Source of the DNA: UBA6627 sp965248675
GTDB lineage: Bacteria; Chloroflexota; Dehalococcoidia; UBA2979
NCBI GenBank assembly: GCA_965248675.1
Contig: CBDFJZ010000007.1
Coordinates: forward strand, 620,001 to 684,000
Reading direction: 5' to 3'
Length of the DNA: 64,000 nt
Numbering within the stretch: position 1 is the first letter of the stretch; each line of letters opens with the position of its first letter. Of the stretch, positions 45,495 through 54,053 are shown piece by piece. Made by a program: the position numbers and the translations under genes. The notes below the pieces were generated by a model, which was not told the DNA's origin, did not search any database, and saw only the letters and a program-made list of their open reading frames with translations.

Positions 45495-46445
45495 ATGAAG
45501 CCCACCGAGCCTCCAGTGCCAATCCAGAGTGTCACGGGCGAACGAACCGAACTGGAGCTGCTGCCGTTCCCGGCATCGATCGAGCTCGCCGGGCAGGAAC
45601 TGGTGCTCCGTCACATGCAGGCCGATGACGGCGCCGCGATCCTCCGATTCGCCAAGGCGCTCCCGCAGCGCGACCTACTGTTCCTCCGGCGCGACATCAC
45701 CGACCGCGCAGATGTCGAGGCATGGGTTGCCGATGCGCTAGCCGGACAGACGCCGACCATCCTGACATTCGTCGGCCCGCAGTTGATCGGCTACGTGCTC
45801 CTGGCCGCCGAGCGTGTGCCTTGGGCGCGGCACGTGGCCGAGGTGCGTGCACTGATCGCGCCCGAGTGGCGAAGGAGCGGACTCGGCGGATTACTCGTGA
45901 GTCAAGCGGTGGCGCTTGCACGAAGAGAAGGTCACGTCAAGCTCATCGCCCAGATGACGTACGACCAGGGCGGCGCCTTCGGCGCCTTTACTCGTCTCGG
46001 ATTTGTTCAAGAGGCCAGCCTGCCGGAGCGCGTGATGGACCGTGACGGCCGGCTCCATGCTCTGCGCGTTCTCGGCCTGAACGTCGCGGCCTTCCAGGCA
46101 CCCGCGACCACGCTCATCGATGCGGCGCGCAGTTCCCAAGAACGGACGCTGCGCTGGCACGGCACCGCCGAGCTGCTCGATCCAAACGGAATCGTGGTCG
46201 CCGAAGTGGCGGCTGAACTCTGGAAGCTGAGCCTCGAGTCCGGCGGTGCGCGCTGGGGCGGCGAGCTGACAGCCCCGGCAGCGGTCGGCTTGCGCTGGGG
46301 GAGCTCGGAGCCACCGAGCGAACTGCGCCTCGCCGATGGCCGATCGGCGCAGATCGGCTCGCTTGGCGCCGTACGGATGGATACCGCCCGGCCAGAGGCG
46401 ACGCACGTCGTCCAACTGACAGGAAAGGGCGCCCCGCCGTTTTGA
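45495..46445 (+). CDS. GNAT-family N-acetyltransferase with extra C-terminal domain
   Basis: A 316-residue protein. Residues 30-190 form a GNAT domain: L-R-H-M-Q-A-D-D-G-A-A-I near the start, V-A-E-V-R-A-L-I-A-P-E-W-R-R-S-G-L-G-G-L-L carrying the acetyl-CoA P-loop (R-R-S-G-L-G), and A-F-T-R-L-G-F near 175. Residues 200-316 are an added beta-rich segment with W-H-G-T-A-E-L-L and V-G-L-R-W-G, not part of normal GNATs. Substrate unknown. ATG 45495 is chosen for domain fit; GGGGAG lies 12 bases upstream. The extra domain may bind a partner. Confidence 0.75.
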   Translation: MKPTEPPVPIQSVTGERTELELLPFPASIELAGQELVLRHMQADDGAAILRFAKALPQRDLLFLRRDITDRADVEAWVADALAGQTPTILTFVGPQLIGYVLLAAERVPWARHVAEVRALIAPEWRRSGLGGLLVSQAVALARREGHVKLIAQMTYDQGGAFGAFTRLGFVQEASLPERVMDRDGRLHALRVLGLNVAAFQAPATTLIDAARSSQERTLRWHGTAELLDPNGIVVAEVAAELWKLSLESGGARWGGELTAPAAVGLRWGSSEPPSELRLADGRSAQIGSLGAVRMDTARPEATHVVQLTGKGAPPF

Positions 46446-46606
46446 CTCCGCTCACCAGCTGCAGCCCCGTGGCGTGTTGGTGGGTGCCCCACAATCCCGT
46501 GGTCGCCATGCGCCGCCCCGGCGATACTGACCGCCGTAGGAATGGGATGGACGCAGCACGCACGCCGCCCCGTACACCCGGCGTCAGCGGTAATGGAGCC
46601 GAGGGG

Positions 46607-47190
46607 TCACATGGGCCCCACCACGCAACGAGCGCGCGCACCGCACCGACCGTGATAGCAGGGGTGCCTGTTCGTGTTTGTGTCCGGGAGGGGCCGGGAG
46701 AGCGCGGGGGTTGGGTCCGGGCTTTCCGCACGACTAGGCGCGGCCCTCACCGAAACGCCGTGCCGAGGTGCGCCACCGAGCCCGAACTCGAAGCTGCTCG
46801 GGAGCGATCCGCGCTGGATCTTGCCGAGGTTGGTAGCTGGCAGCGGCTCGTCGGTCAGCCTGACCTCTCGCACGCGCTCGTACGGACGCAGCCGCTGGGA
46901 TTCTCGCGCGATCGCGGCACGGATCAGCTCTTGCACCTCGTCCGACGCGATCTCGTCGGCGGTCGCAGCGGGGAACACGATCGCAACGAGGCGCCACGAC
47001 GGCTCGTGCTCCTCGATCACGCATACCTGTTCCACCTCAGGCTGACCCGATCACCTCCTTGACGCGTTCGAGATGCACGGTCTCCCCACCGGGCGTACTT
47101 GCGGCGAGCTTGCGTCGTCCTGTGATCCAGATCGTGCCATCAGGGTCGACACGCCCGATGCCGCCCCGTATGAAATGTTCGCCTCAGCCC
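46607..47190 (-). pseudogene. AMP-forming acyl-CoA synthetase, C-terminal fragment with a frameshift
   Basis: From the right, I-G-R-V-D-P-D-G-T-I-W-I-T-G-R-R-K is the hinge region of ANL adenylating enzymes, followed by G-G-E-T-V-H-L-E-R-V-K-E-V-I-G-S-A and a stop. The adjacent frame continues E-V-E-Q-V-C-V-I-E-E and the C-terminal lysine region N-L-G-K-I-Q-R. The N-terminal domain is absent. So it is both truncated and frameshifted. Confidence 0.72.
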
Positions 47191-47196
47191 GCGACC

Positions 47197-48578
47197 CTAG
47201 GGGAAGATGCCAAGGGCGGTGTAGTTTCCAGCGATGCGTTCGATCGCGATCACGAAGGCGGCGGTGCGCAGATCGGGCAGGTCGCGCTGGCGCTGCAGTT
47301 CGCTGATCTGCTGGTAGGCATCGGACATCGTCTCCGCAAGCGCGGTGCGCACGAAGTCGATCTCGTCAGGGCCACGTGTCAGCGCCGCGAACTCGCCCGC
47401 GTCGAATCGTGAACTCGTCAACTCCTCGACGGCCTCGAGGACGTCGCGCGTGGCCATCTCCTCATAGCGCTTGTGCATTCGCTCGAAGCTCACGTGTGAG
47501 AGGTTCTTGAGCCACTCGAAGTAGGAAACTGTCACGCCACCCGCGTTGAGATAAACGTCCGGGATGATGAACGTTCCGCGCTCACGGAGGATCGACTCGG
47601 CCGCTGCTTCGACCGGACCGTTCGCCGCCTCGGCGATGATCCGTGCCCTGATGCGCGGGGCGTTCTCGGGCGTGATCACGCACTCCAGGGCCGCCGGGAC
47701 GAGGATATCGCACTCGAGTTCCAGGGCATCCTCCGATCGCTCGAGGTTCGTCGCCCCGGGGAAGTCAAGGATGCTGCCGGTCTCTGCACGGTGAGCGAGC
47801 ACTGCATCGACCTCCAGCCCCTCTTCCGAGTGGATGGTGCCCTCCATCTCTGCGAGCGCAATCACGCGTGCGTCGCCCTCCTGCTGGACGATTCGCGCAA
47901 AGTGCGATCCGACGTTGCCGAGACCCTGCACCACGATCGTCTTGCCGGCCAGGCCGGGGGAGAGGCCGGTCGCTGCCACGTGCTCCGCGTTGGCGACGCA
48001 CTCGTTGATCCCATGGAACACGCCGCGTCCTGTGGCTTCGACCCGGCCGGGGATGCCGTGCAGCGAGACCGGTTTCCCGGTGACACAGGCCCAAGCGTTC
48101 AGGTCGGATTCACGCATGGCGCGGTAGGTCCCGGCCATCCAGGCCATCTCCTGCTCGCCGGAGCCGTAGTCCGGCGCCGGAACATCGATGCTCGGGCCGA
48201 TAAAGTTCTTCGACACCAACTCGGCTGTGTAGCGGCGAACCGCACGCTGGCGGACCCCGGTCGGGCCGCGTGGGTCGAGTCGGATTCCGCCCTTGGCGCC
48301 GCCGAACGGCACCTCGACGATGGCGCACTTCAACGTCATCAGCGTGGCGAGCGCCACCACCTCGTCTTCGTCAACTAGAGGGCTGATGCGGACGCCCCCT
48401 TTGGTTGGAAGCCGGTGGTGGCTGTGCTCCGCTCGATATGCCTCGATCACCTGGATCGAGCCATCGTCGTGTTCGACCGGGAAGCGCATCCGATAGACCG
48501 AGTCGGTCTGCCGGATCTCGTCGAGGAGCCCAGGCTCGAGGTCACAGTGTGACGCGGCACCGTCGAACTGGCTGAGCC
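47197..48578 (-). CDS. Glutamate/leucine-type dehydrogenase, 5' end replaced by an IS
   Basis: The protein begins at ATG 48489 at the earliest normal start (430 residues) but the open frame carries on upstream to the IS edge (F-D-G-A-A-S-H-C-D-L-E-P-G-L-L-D-E-I-R), and that upstream part is also family-like. The catalytic segment is T-K-G-G-V-R-I-S-P and P-F-G-G-A-K-G-G, and the Rossmann motif is G-L-G-N-V-G-S. It resembles NAD-type Glu dehydrogenases and is distinct from gdhA at 7607. About 10-20 N-terminal residues and the promoter were lost to IS copy F, so expression is doubtful. Confidence 0.82.
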
Positions 48579-49696
48579 GTGGGACGGCAAAACCTCATGC
48601 GGCCCACCGATACTCATGATGCAAACCTCCTAGCACCGGCTTGCTGACGACTCGCTGGCTCGGCGTCCGCTGCACCGGCTTGCGTCCCTCCGGAGAGTCG
48701 AGCGCCAATGACCGATGCGGCCGCATCGCGTTGTAGTGCTGGACGTACTGACCAAGCACCCGCCTCCGATGCCGTTCGTTGACGGCGATGACGTGATCGA
48801 GGCACTCGCGCCGGAGCGTCCCGATCACCCGCTCGGCGATGGCGTTGGCGTTCGGCGCGCGCAGCGGAGTCAGAATCGTCTCGATCCCGATCCGTCGAGC
48901 GCGTGCGATGAAGTCTCCGCCATCGCTACGGTCGCGGTCTCGGATGAGGAACCCTGGCTGCTGACCGCAGGCGGTCGCCTCGATCATCTGCCTCCAGATC
49001 CAGGGCGCGATCGGATGCTCCGTGACGTTCCAGTGCCGGATGCGGCGCCGGTCGTGGTCGATCACGATGAGCACGTAGCGCGTGCGGAAGGCGAGGGTCT
49101 GGACCGTGAACAGATCGGCGGCCCAGATGCTGGGCGCGTGGTTGCGCCGAAACGTGCGCCACGACTGACGCGGCGGTCGCCGCAGCGCTTGCCGGCGGTA
49201 GCGACTCACGGTGCGGGCGCTGACCTCGAAGCCAAGGGCACGCAGCTCGCCGACGATGCGGACGGCGCCCCACCGCGGATGCTCAGTGGCGATGCGGACG
49301 ATCAGCTGTCGCAGCTCTGCGGGAATCCGGGGTCGTCCGGAGCGGCGACGACTCTTCCAGCGCCAGTAGGCGCGCCAAGCAGAACGATGCCAGCGCACCA
49401 CCGTGTCCGGCTCGACCATCACGAGCGTGCCTCGCCAGCCGGACCAACCACGTGCCAGCAGTGACCAGCATCGGCGGTCGTGGCGACGGAGCCGCGGTCG
49501 ACGACGGCCCCTTGTGCAGACGGCGAGCTGATGCCGCAGCGCCAAGTTCTCGAGGACGAGATCGCGGCGGGCGCGGACCGATGCGAAGAGTGCTGCGACA
49601 AGCAGACGGAGGTAGAGCACAGACGAGCCTCTCGTGGCTCGCCGATACTCTGCTATCTCAGGACAGAGCTGCACCTATCAGGTTTTGCCGTCCCAC
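48579..49696 (-). mobile_element. IS copy F, intact
   Basis: 1118 bp with the same ends as copy C. It differs from copy C by only a few bases (for example GACCGCAGG for GACCCCAGG near 48965). It removed the beginning of the gdh gene and lies just left of the tRNA-associated repeats. Confidence 0.9.
48595..49674 (-). CDS. DDE transposase of IS copy F
   Basis: A 359-residue transposase nearly identical to that of copy C. The visible differences are few: T-A-C-G-Q for T-A-W-G-Q near residue 236, and S-P-E-G-R-K and S-K-P-V-L near the end. The catalytic Asp-Asp-Glu residues are intact. The Trp-to-Cys change is next to the second catalytic Asp region and could affect activity. Confidence 0.87.
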   Translation of the reverse strand: MQLCPEIAEYRRATRGSSVLYLRLLVAALFASVRARRDLVLENLALRHQLAVCTRGRRRPRLRRHDRRCWSLLARGWSGWRGTLVMVEPDTVVRWHRSAWRAYWRWKSRRRSGRPRIPAELRQLIVRIATEHPRWGAVRIVGELRALGFEVSARTVSRYRRQALRRPPRQSWRTFRRNHAPSIWAADLFTVQTLAFRTRYVLIVIDHDRRRIRHWNVTEHPIAPWIWRQMIEATACGQQPGFLIRDRDRSDGGDFIARARRIGIETILTPLRAPNANAIAERVIGTLRRECLDHVIAVNERHRRRVLGQYVQHYNAMRPHRSLALDSPEGRKPVQRTPSQRVVSKPVLGGLHHEYRWAA

Positions 49697-49718
49697 GGCC
49701 CGAGATGCCCCGAAACGC

Positions 49719-49751
49719 CTGCCATTTCACTGCCATTCAACTGCCACTCGG
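49719..49751 (+). repeat. Three 11-bp direct repeats (CTGCCA motif) before the tRNA half
   Basis: CTGCCATTTCA, CTGCCATTCAA and CTGCCACTCGG follow each other at 49719, 49730 and 49741 with exact 11-bp phasing, so the CTGCCA core recurs on one face of the helix. Arrays of this kind next to a tRNA att site are typical of arm-type binding sites of a tyrosine integrase. Confidence 0.7.
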
Positions 49752-49764
49752 GAGGGGCCTTCTA

Positions 49765-49810
49765 ACTCATAAGCCCTTGGTCGGCGGTTCGAATCCGCCC
49801 CCTGCTACCA
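49765..49810 (+). repeat. 3' half of the CAT tRNA (putative att site, right end)
   Basis: The 46 bases from ACTCATAAGCCC to CCA equal 18721-18766 except for one base in the variable loop. The 5' half of the tRNA is absent here. This is the usual footprint of an element integrated into the 3' part of a tRNA gene. Confidence 0.85.
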
Positions 49811-49823
49811 CCGCACACAGCGA

Positions 49824-49850
49824 AGGACGGCGCCTCAGCGGCGCCGTCCT
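49824..49850 (+). terminator. Hairpin after the tRNA 3' half
   Basis: A perfect 11-bp stem AGGACGGCGCC / GGCGCCGTCCT with loop TCAGC. It is similar to the hairpin after the complete tRNA, so it probably belonged to the original chromosomal tRNA. Confidence 0.65.
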
Positions 49851-49924
49851 CGCGCGGGGGCAGCGAACCTCTGCGCACCTCGCAGAACCTCCCGTTTTCG
49901 ATCGGTTCTGGCTCGCCGAAGTGC

Positions 49925-50030
49925 TCCAGTCCAACGGGACGGCAAGGTCGTGTCGATTCCCGTGCTTGGCGGCAACCATCATCGCTACGAACGGAGGGTC
50001 GCCTGATGTGATCTGGTTTTGTCGTCCTAC
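49925..50030 (+). pseudogene. C-terminal remnant and end of a transposase of the same IS superfamily
   Basis: The plus strand encodes R-D-G-K-V-V-S-I-P-V-L-G-G-N-H-H-R-Y-E-R and ends V-A-stop. It is followed 7-10 bp later by a terminal repeat CTGGTTTTGTCGTCCTAC. The layout equals that at the ends of the intact copies (G-G-L-H-H-E-Y-R-W-A-A-stop, then AGGTTTTGCCGTCCCAC). A third, older lineage of the family. Confidence 0.6.
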
Positions 50031-50418
50031 AACCCCGCCCGCATCACCCTCACGGTGGGTGATGCGGTCCGGCTCCGCGCTCGAGCGAACATGGCCAGCG
50101 ACCCGCGCGGTCGTTCGCTCTACCCGTCGATGCGCACCCGCGGCCACCGCCACCAGCGTGCACTCCGTGGCTTTGCCGACCGGCCGCTCGCCTGTCTCAT
50201 CGCCACGCTGCGCAGTAGCGAGTTCGACAACCCCGCTCACCGAGTTCGTAACCTGCCGATTCCTCTGGCCGCTTGACGAACGACCAAGGATGTCCGACGG
50301 CACGCCGATCTGAGTTGCTCGCCGGGCACTTCAACCGATGTCGAACACCTCGACGCCGGCTCGGGCCATGCGGAACGCGGTGACGAACGGCTCCGCAGCC
50401 CGGCATCCGGGGACGCGG
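50031..50418. other. No firm gene; possible transposase debris
   Basis: A plus-strand frame at 50036-50273 contains R-G-R-S-L-Y-P-S-M-R-T-R-G-H-R-H-Q-R-A-L, a pattern resembling parts of IS110-type transposases, but the match is too weak to call. Confidence 0.3.
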
Positions 50419-51303
50419 CTACGCTCCGCGCGGCTGCCAGGTGACCACCGCCATCACCCTGGCGATTCGCGGGGGGAGCGGAAGTCGACCGTCAGGGGCG
50501 AGGTACTGGTCAGCGAGTAGCTCGCGAAGCCGTCGATCCTTCGTCGAGCCTTCGCGCACCAGGTAGCGGCCGCGGAGCATTCGATGCGCGCTGTCGAGGT
50601 CCCCCGGCTCACTGGGTTCGGTAAGCGGCGCGGTTCGCACCTCGAAGTGCCGCCCTCGCGCACCGAGCACCGTGAGGAACTCATGCAGTGCCGGCTCCCG
50701 CACCAGCGGTTCACCATGGAGCTCAGTCCACAGCGGCTCCCACAGCAGCTGCGGGCGACGGTCCGTGATGATGACCACGCAGAGCCTGCGCGCGTGCTGC
50801 TCCATCGCCTCGAGGAACGCCCCGACATCCGGCTCGTAGTAGACGACGTGTGCGGCCATCGCGACGTCGGCCAGCTCCACCGACTCGGCCGGCGGCCACG
50901 CCATCGGAGGCAGTATCGTGAGGTTGGAGAGTTCGGCTCGCGCGACCTCCTCACGCAGCAGCGAGCTCATGCCAGGGGACGGGTCCAGTGTGATCACCCG
51001 CCGCGCGCGTCGGGCTAGCGGGATCGCATAGCGACCCGCTCCGGCGCCGATGTCCAGCCAGCTGTCGTCGTCCGCTACCAGTGCTTCCACCAGCGACCGC
51101 GCGGGGGCCGGGTTGGCCTGCGGACCGGGACTGAAATGCTCGGCCTGTCCGCCCCAGAAGTCGCTCGCCCGAGCGTCCTCGCGCAGGCGTTCGCTCTGCG
51201 CGTCGTGCGCCTCGACGAGTTCGCGCCATGCCGCCAGCGCCTCCGCCTCGGAAGGGCGCAGCACAGCCTCGGCGGAGCGAACCATAGCCGAATCGCCAGT
51301 CAC
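50419..51303 (-). CDS. SAM-dependent methyltransferase (class I)
   Basis: A 294-residue protein with a class I methyltransferase core. Motif I is L-D-I-G-A-G-A-G-R-Y-A near residue 94, the acidic end of strand 2 is V-I-T-L-D-P-S-P-G-M near 115, and motif IV lies near V-A-M-A-A-H-V-V-Y-Y. The target is unknown. GTG 51303 is preceded by AGGAGGGG; the longer open frame upstream belongs to the neighbouring acyl-CoA dehydrogenase strand. It lies downstream of that gene on the same strand by about 60 bp, so they may be co-transcribed. Confidence 0.82.
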   Translation of the reverse strand: MTGDSAMVRSAEAVLRPSEAEALAAWRELVEAHDAQSERLREDARASDFWGGQAEHFSPGPQANPAPARSLVEALVADDDSWLDIGAGAGRYAIPLARRARRVITLDPSPGMSSLLREEVARAELSNLTILPPMAWPPAESVELADVAMAAHVVYYEPDVGAFLEAMEQHARRLCVVIITDRRPQLLWEPLWTELHGEPLVREPALHEFLTVLGARGRHFEVRTAPLTEPSEPGDLDSAHRMLRGRYLVREGSTKDRRLRELLADQYLAPDGRLPLPPRIARVMAVVTWQPRGA

Positions 51304-51365
51304 GTTGCCCCTCCTCGGGTGCGCAAACGCTCGTTCCCCGCGGGTCCCGCACCCCCTGCGGAGGC

Positions 51366-52718
51366 TCAGCGCCCATTCCGCCACGGCGACGCGTGGGTTC
51401 GCGCCGCGTCGCCCGGCTGAAGATCGCGGCTGAAGCCGGGATCGTAGTTGAGCCCCAGGCTGGCGCGCCCCACGGTGGCGGTCAGCCGGTCCACGTTCTC
51501 GTGGCGCACGTAGGTCTGCAGGTCGCGCTGGATCCGTCCGAGCGGGTGCTGCTCCAGCAGCGCGGTGGCGCCACAGGCTCGAATCGCCCTCGACACCACG
51601 TTGGTGGTCTGCTCCTCGGCCGCGACCCGGAAGATGTTGGAGGCCAGGGCGGCCTCCGTAACCTGGCCCGAGGCCCACAGGCCGGCCGTGTGCTGCAGGT
51701 AGGTCTGTGCCAGCTCCAGCGATACGCGCATGCTCGCCACGTGGTGCTGCACGTAAGGGTCGTTTTCTTTCCCACGTTCGCGCAGGTAAGGCAGCGTGAA
51801 GTCGTAGGCGGCCTCCGCCGCCCCGATGAAGCTGGCGGCGAACTGGGGGATGAAGCGGGCCTGCCAGGATTGCAGGTCTGACTGCGCTCGCCGGTATTCC
51901 CATTCCTGGGGCACGAACACGTCCTCCAGGTACACCATGTGGCTGACTGTCGAGCGCATGCCGAGCGAGTGCCACCATGCCTCGTCGATGCGCAAGCCGG
52001 GGGTGGTCATCTCGACGATGAAGGAGCCCCGCCCGGACATCGGGTCATCTTCGCCGCGTTCGTCGGGCGCCGTCGCGGAGACGATGGCGTGTGTGGCGCC
52101 GCCCGCGCTGGTGGCGAATTGCTTGACGCCGTTCAGCAGCCAGCCCCCGTGCACCCGCTTCGCCGTCGTGCGACGAGCCGAGCCGGGAGCAGGAGCGTTC
52201 GGCCGCGCGGCCGGCGCTGAGGTCTGATCCCGCGCCTGACCAGCGCCGGTCTGCGGCGGCCGGGTTTGCTCGCCACCCTGCTGCCCTTCCTGCGGAGGCT
52301 GATCGCCGGGTGGGCGGGGCGGCTCGCTTCCCCACAGCACCAGCCGCATCCCGTCCTCCACGATCATGCGGAACACACGCTCCCGCAGCTCCGGCACCGC
52401 GAGGTCGGCCATCTGGTCGACGGCGTTGGCATGCCCCTCCCAGCAGCGGGCCAGTGAGAGGTCGCCTTTGGCGATCGCCTTCGTGATCAGCCACAGCGTG
52501 AGCGGGTCGCCGGCAGTATGCCCGACGCCCAGCCCGCCGTACTCCCGCGGCACGGTGGCCGCCAGAAACCCGTGCTCGTACAGATCGTCGAAGTCCTCGG
52601 CTGGAAAGGCGCTGTTGCGGTCGTAGGCCGCCGCGCGCGGCGCGAACCGCGAGGCGCTGAGTTCGCTCACCTCACTCACCAGGCGTTCACGCGTTGCTTC
52701 GTCTACCACCGTCTTCAC
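51366..52718 (-). CDS. Acyl-CoA dehydrogenase-like flavoprotein with a Gln/Pro-rich insertion
   Basis: A 450-residue acyl-CoA dehydrogenase fold protein. The N-terminal helical domain has V-P-R-E-Y-G-G-L-G-V-G near residue 57, the middle beta-domain S-F-I-V-E-M-T-T-P-G-L-R-I, and the C-terminal domain Y-V-R-H-E-N-V-D. Between the S-E-P loop and the next strand, residues 133-181 are an inserted low-complexity stretch rich in Pro, Gln, Gly and Arg, absent from the homologous protein at 55326. The insertion lies at the FAD/substrate loop. It is similar to the DszC/acyl-CoA-dehydrogenase-like group. The electron acceptor and substrate are unknown. Confidence 0.8.
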   Translation of the reverse strand: MKTVVDEATRERLVSEVSELSASRFAPRAAAYDRNSAFPAEDFDDLYEHGFLAATVPREYGGLGVGHTAGDPLTLWLITKAIAKGDLSLARCWEGHANAVDQMADLAVPELRERVFRMIVEDGMRLVLWGSEPPRPPGDQPPQEGQQGGEQTRPPQTGAGQARDQTSAPAARPNAPAPGSARRTTAKRVHGGWLLNGVKQFATSAGGATHAIVSATAPDERGEDDPMSGRGSFIVEMTTPGLRIDEAWWHSLGMRSTVSHMVYLEDVFVPQEWEYRRAQSDLQSWQARFIPQFAASFIGAAEAAYDFTLPYLRERGKENDPYVQHHVASMRVSLELAQTYLQHTAGLWASGQVTEAALASNIFRVAAEEQTTNVVSRAIRACGATALLEQHPLGRIQRDLQTYVRHENVDRLTATVGRASLGLNYDPGFSRDLQPGDAARTHASPWRNGR

Positions 52719-52820
52719 CTCGCCGCGATCACGGTTGCCGGCTTCAGCCGTGGCGACGGGATACTACATGCCTCGGATCGGAAAGACTTCGTCGTCGTTC
52801 GACCTGAGCCGCACGTCCCA

Positions 52821-52826
52821 TATAAT
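52821..52826 (+). promoter_or_regulatory. -10 box of a probably leaderless CaiB transcript
   Basis: A perfect TATAAT ends ten bases before GTG 52836, so transcription would start at or within a base or two of the start codon. TTCGAC at 17 bp upstream is a weak -35. No Shine-Dalgarno sequence fits the gap. Confidence 0.55.
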
Positions 52827-52835
52827 CTGCGTCTT

Positions 52836-54053
52836 GTGGCGAAGGCACTGGAAGACACACGCGTACTCGACCTCTCGACCTCGATGGCCGGGGCATGGTG
52901 CTCCCGCCTGTGCGCCGGCTTCGGAGCCGACGTGGCGATGGTGGAGCCCCCGGCGGGGCACCCGCTGCGCCAACTCGAGCCGCGGGCGCCGGACGGTTCC
53001 AGCATTCCCGCGCGATACGTGCAGGCGGATAAGCGATCGATCGTGGTCGACCGCGACCGGCCCGCCGGGCGCGACGTGCTGGCGGACCTAGCCGCCGCCT
53101 GCGACGTGGTGATTGAGAGCGCAGCCCCGGGCGTGCTCGCCGGCGAGGGGCTCGGCTTCGACACACTGGAACGCCGCCGGCCGGGAATCGTGCTGGTGTC
53201 GATCACGCCCAGCGGACAGAGCGGCGCACGCGCCGGGGAGCCCGGCAACAACCTTACCGCGTACGCGCGCTCCGGCTTCGCCTCGATCAATGGCCTGGCC
53301 GCCCGCGAGCCGCTGAAAGGCAGCGGCTTCATCGCCTCATACACGGCTGGCCTCGCCGCGTATGGAGCGGCGGTGAGCGCGCTGTGGCATCGTCGCCAGC
53401 ACGGCGTCGGTCAGCACATCGACGTGGCGGAGGTGGAGACGCTCACGCAGTACTTCACGCTGCCCTTCCTGAGCGCGCAGTACATGGGCGAGCCATGGCA
53501 CCGCCGACAGGCGACAGCGCTGGGTCCCGCATTGATGCCCGCGCGAGACGGGCATTTCTATCTGACGCTCGGTCGCAATCCGCTCGTCCGCCGCGACATC
53601 GCGAACGTGCTCGGGCTCTCGGAGCTAGCAGAGGATGAGGACTTCCTGACACTAGGCACACCCGGGCAGCCAGCAGGTGAGCAGATGGTGAAGCTGCAGG
53701 CGCAGGTTGGGGAGCGCACCAGGCTTGAGCTGTTCGATCTGTTCATGCTGCTGCGAGTGCTGTGCGCGCCCGTGCTCGACCTCGAGGATCTCGCCGGAAA
53801 CGAGCATCTGCGGGCCCGGGACTTCTACGCTCCGCCGGCCGGCGATCCCGACGGTCCGGCGTACCCGGGCGCCCCTGCGCGACTGTCGGCCACGCCCTGG
53901 ACGCTGGAGAGCGATGCGCCGCAGCCCGGCGAGCACACCGCGGCGGTGCTGGAGGAATTCGCCGGCTACGATCGCGAGCGAATTGCGCCGCTGCTGGCCG
54001 ATGGGGTGGTGTCGGAGGCAGCGGCCGCCCAGTCGGCCGGAGCGGCGCAATGA
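52836..54053 (+). CDS. CaiB/BaiF family protein lacking the catalytic Asp
   Basis: A 405-residue class III CoA-transferase-like protein from GTG 52836 (A-K-A-L-E-D-T-R-V-L-D-L-S). The region that should hold the catalytic Asp reads G-F-I-A-S-Y-T-A-G-L-A, with no Asp. Other family elements are present: C-A-G-F-G-A-D-V, S-I-T-P-S-G-Q-S-G, and G-V-G-Q-H-I-D-V. It overlaps the following Asp-containing CaiB gene by ATGA, matching the arrangement at 35279/34076 and the fusion at 21816. It is the first gene of an operon with an acyl-CoA dehydrogenase and three carboxyltransferase genes. Confidence 0.83.
   Translation: MAKALEDTRVLDLSTSMAGAWCSRLCAGFGADVAMVEPPAGHPLRQLEPRAPDGSSIPARYVQADKRSIVVDRDRPAGRDVLADLAAACDVVIESAAPGVLAGEGLGFDTLERRRPGIVLVSITPSGQSGARAGEPGNNLTAYARSGFASINGLAAREPLKGSGFIASYTAGLAAYGAAVSALWHRRQHGVGQHIDVAEVETLTQYFTLPFLSAQYMGEPWHRRQATALGPALMPARDGHFYLTLGRNPLVRRDIANVLGLSELAEDEDFLTLGTPGQPAGEQMVKLQAQVGERTRLELFDLFMLLRVLCAPVLDLEDLAGNEHLRARDFYAPPAGDPDGPAYPGAPARLSATPWTLESDAPQPGEHTAAVLEEFAGYDRERIAPLLADGVVSEAAAAQSAGAAQ

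Noticed and set aside
18852..49696. Clear target-site duplications at the IS ends
   Set aside because: Flanks of copies A, C, D, E and F were compared; short shared C/G runs occur but no consistent duplication is visible.
50036..50273. Possible IS110-type transposase fragment
   Set aside because: The resemblance is limited to a short Arg/His-rich stretch; no catalytic motif is visible.
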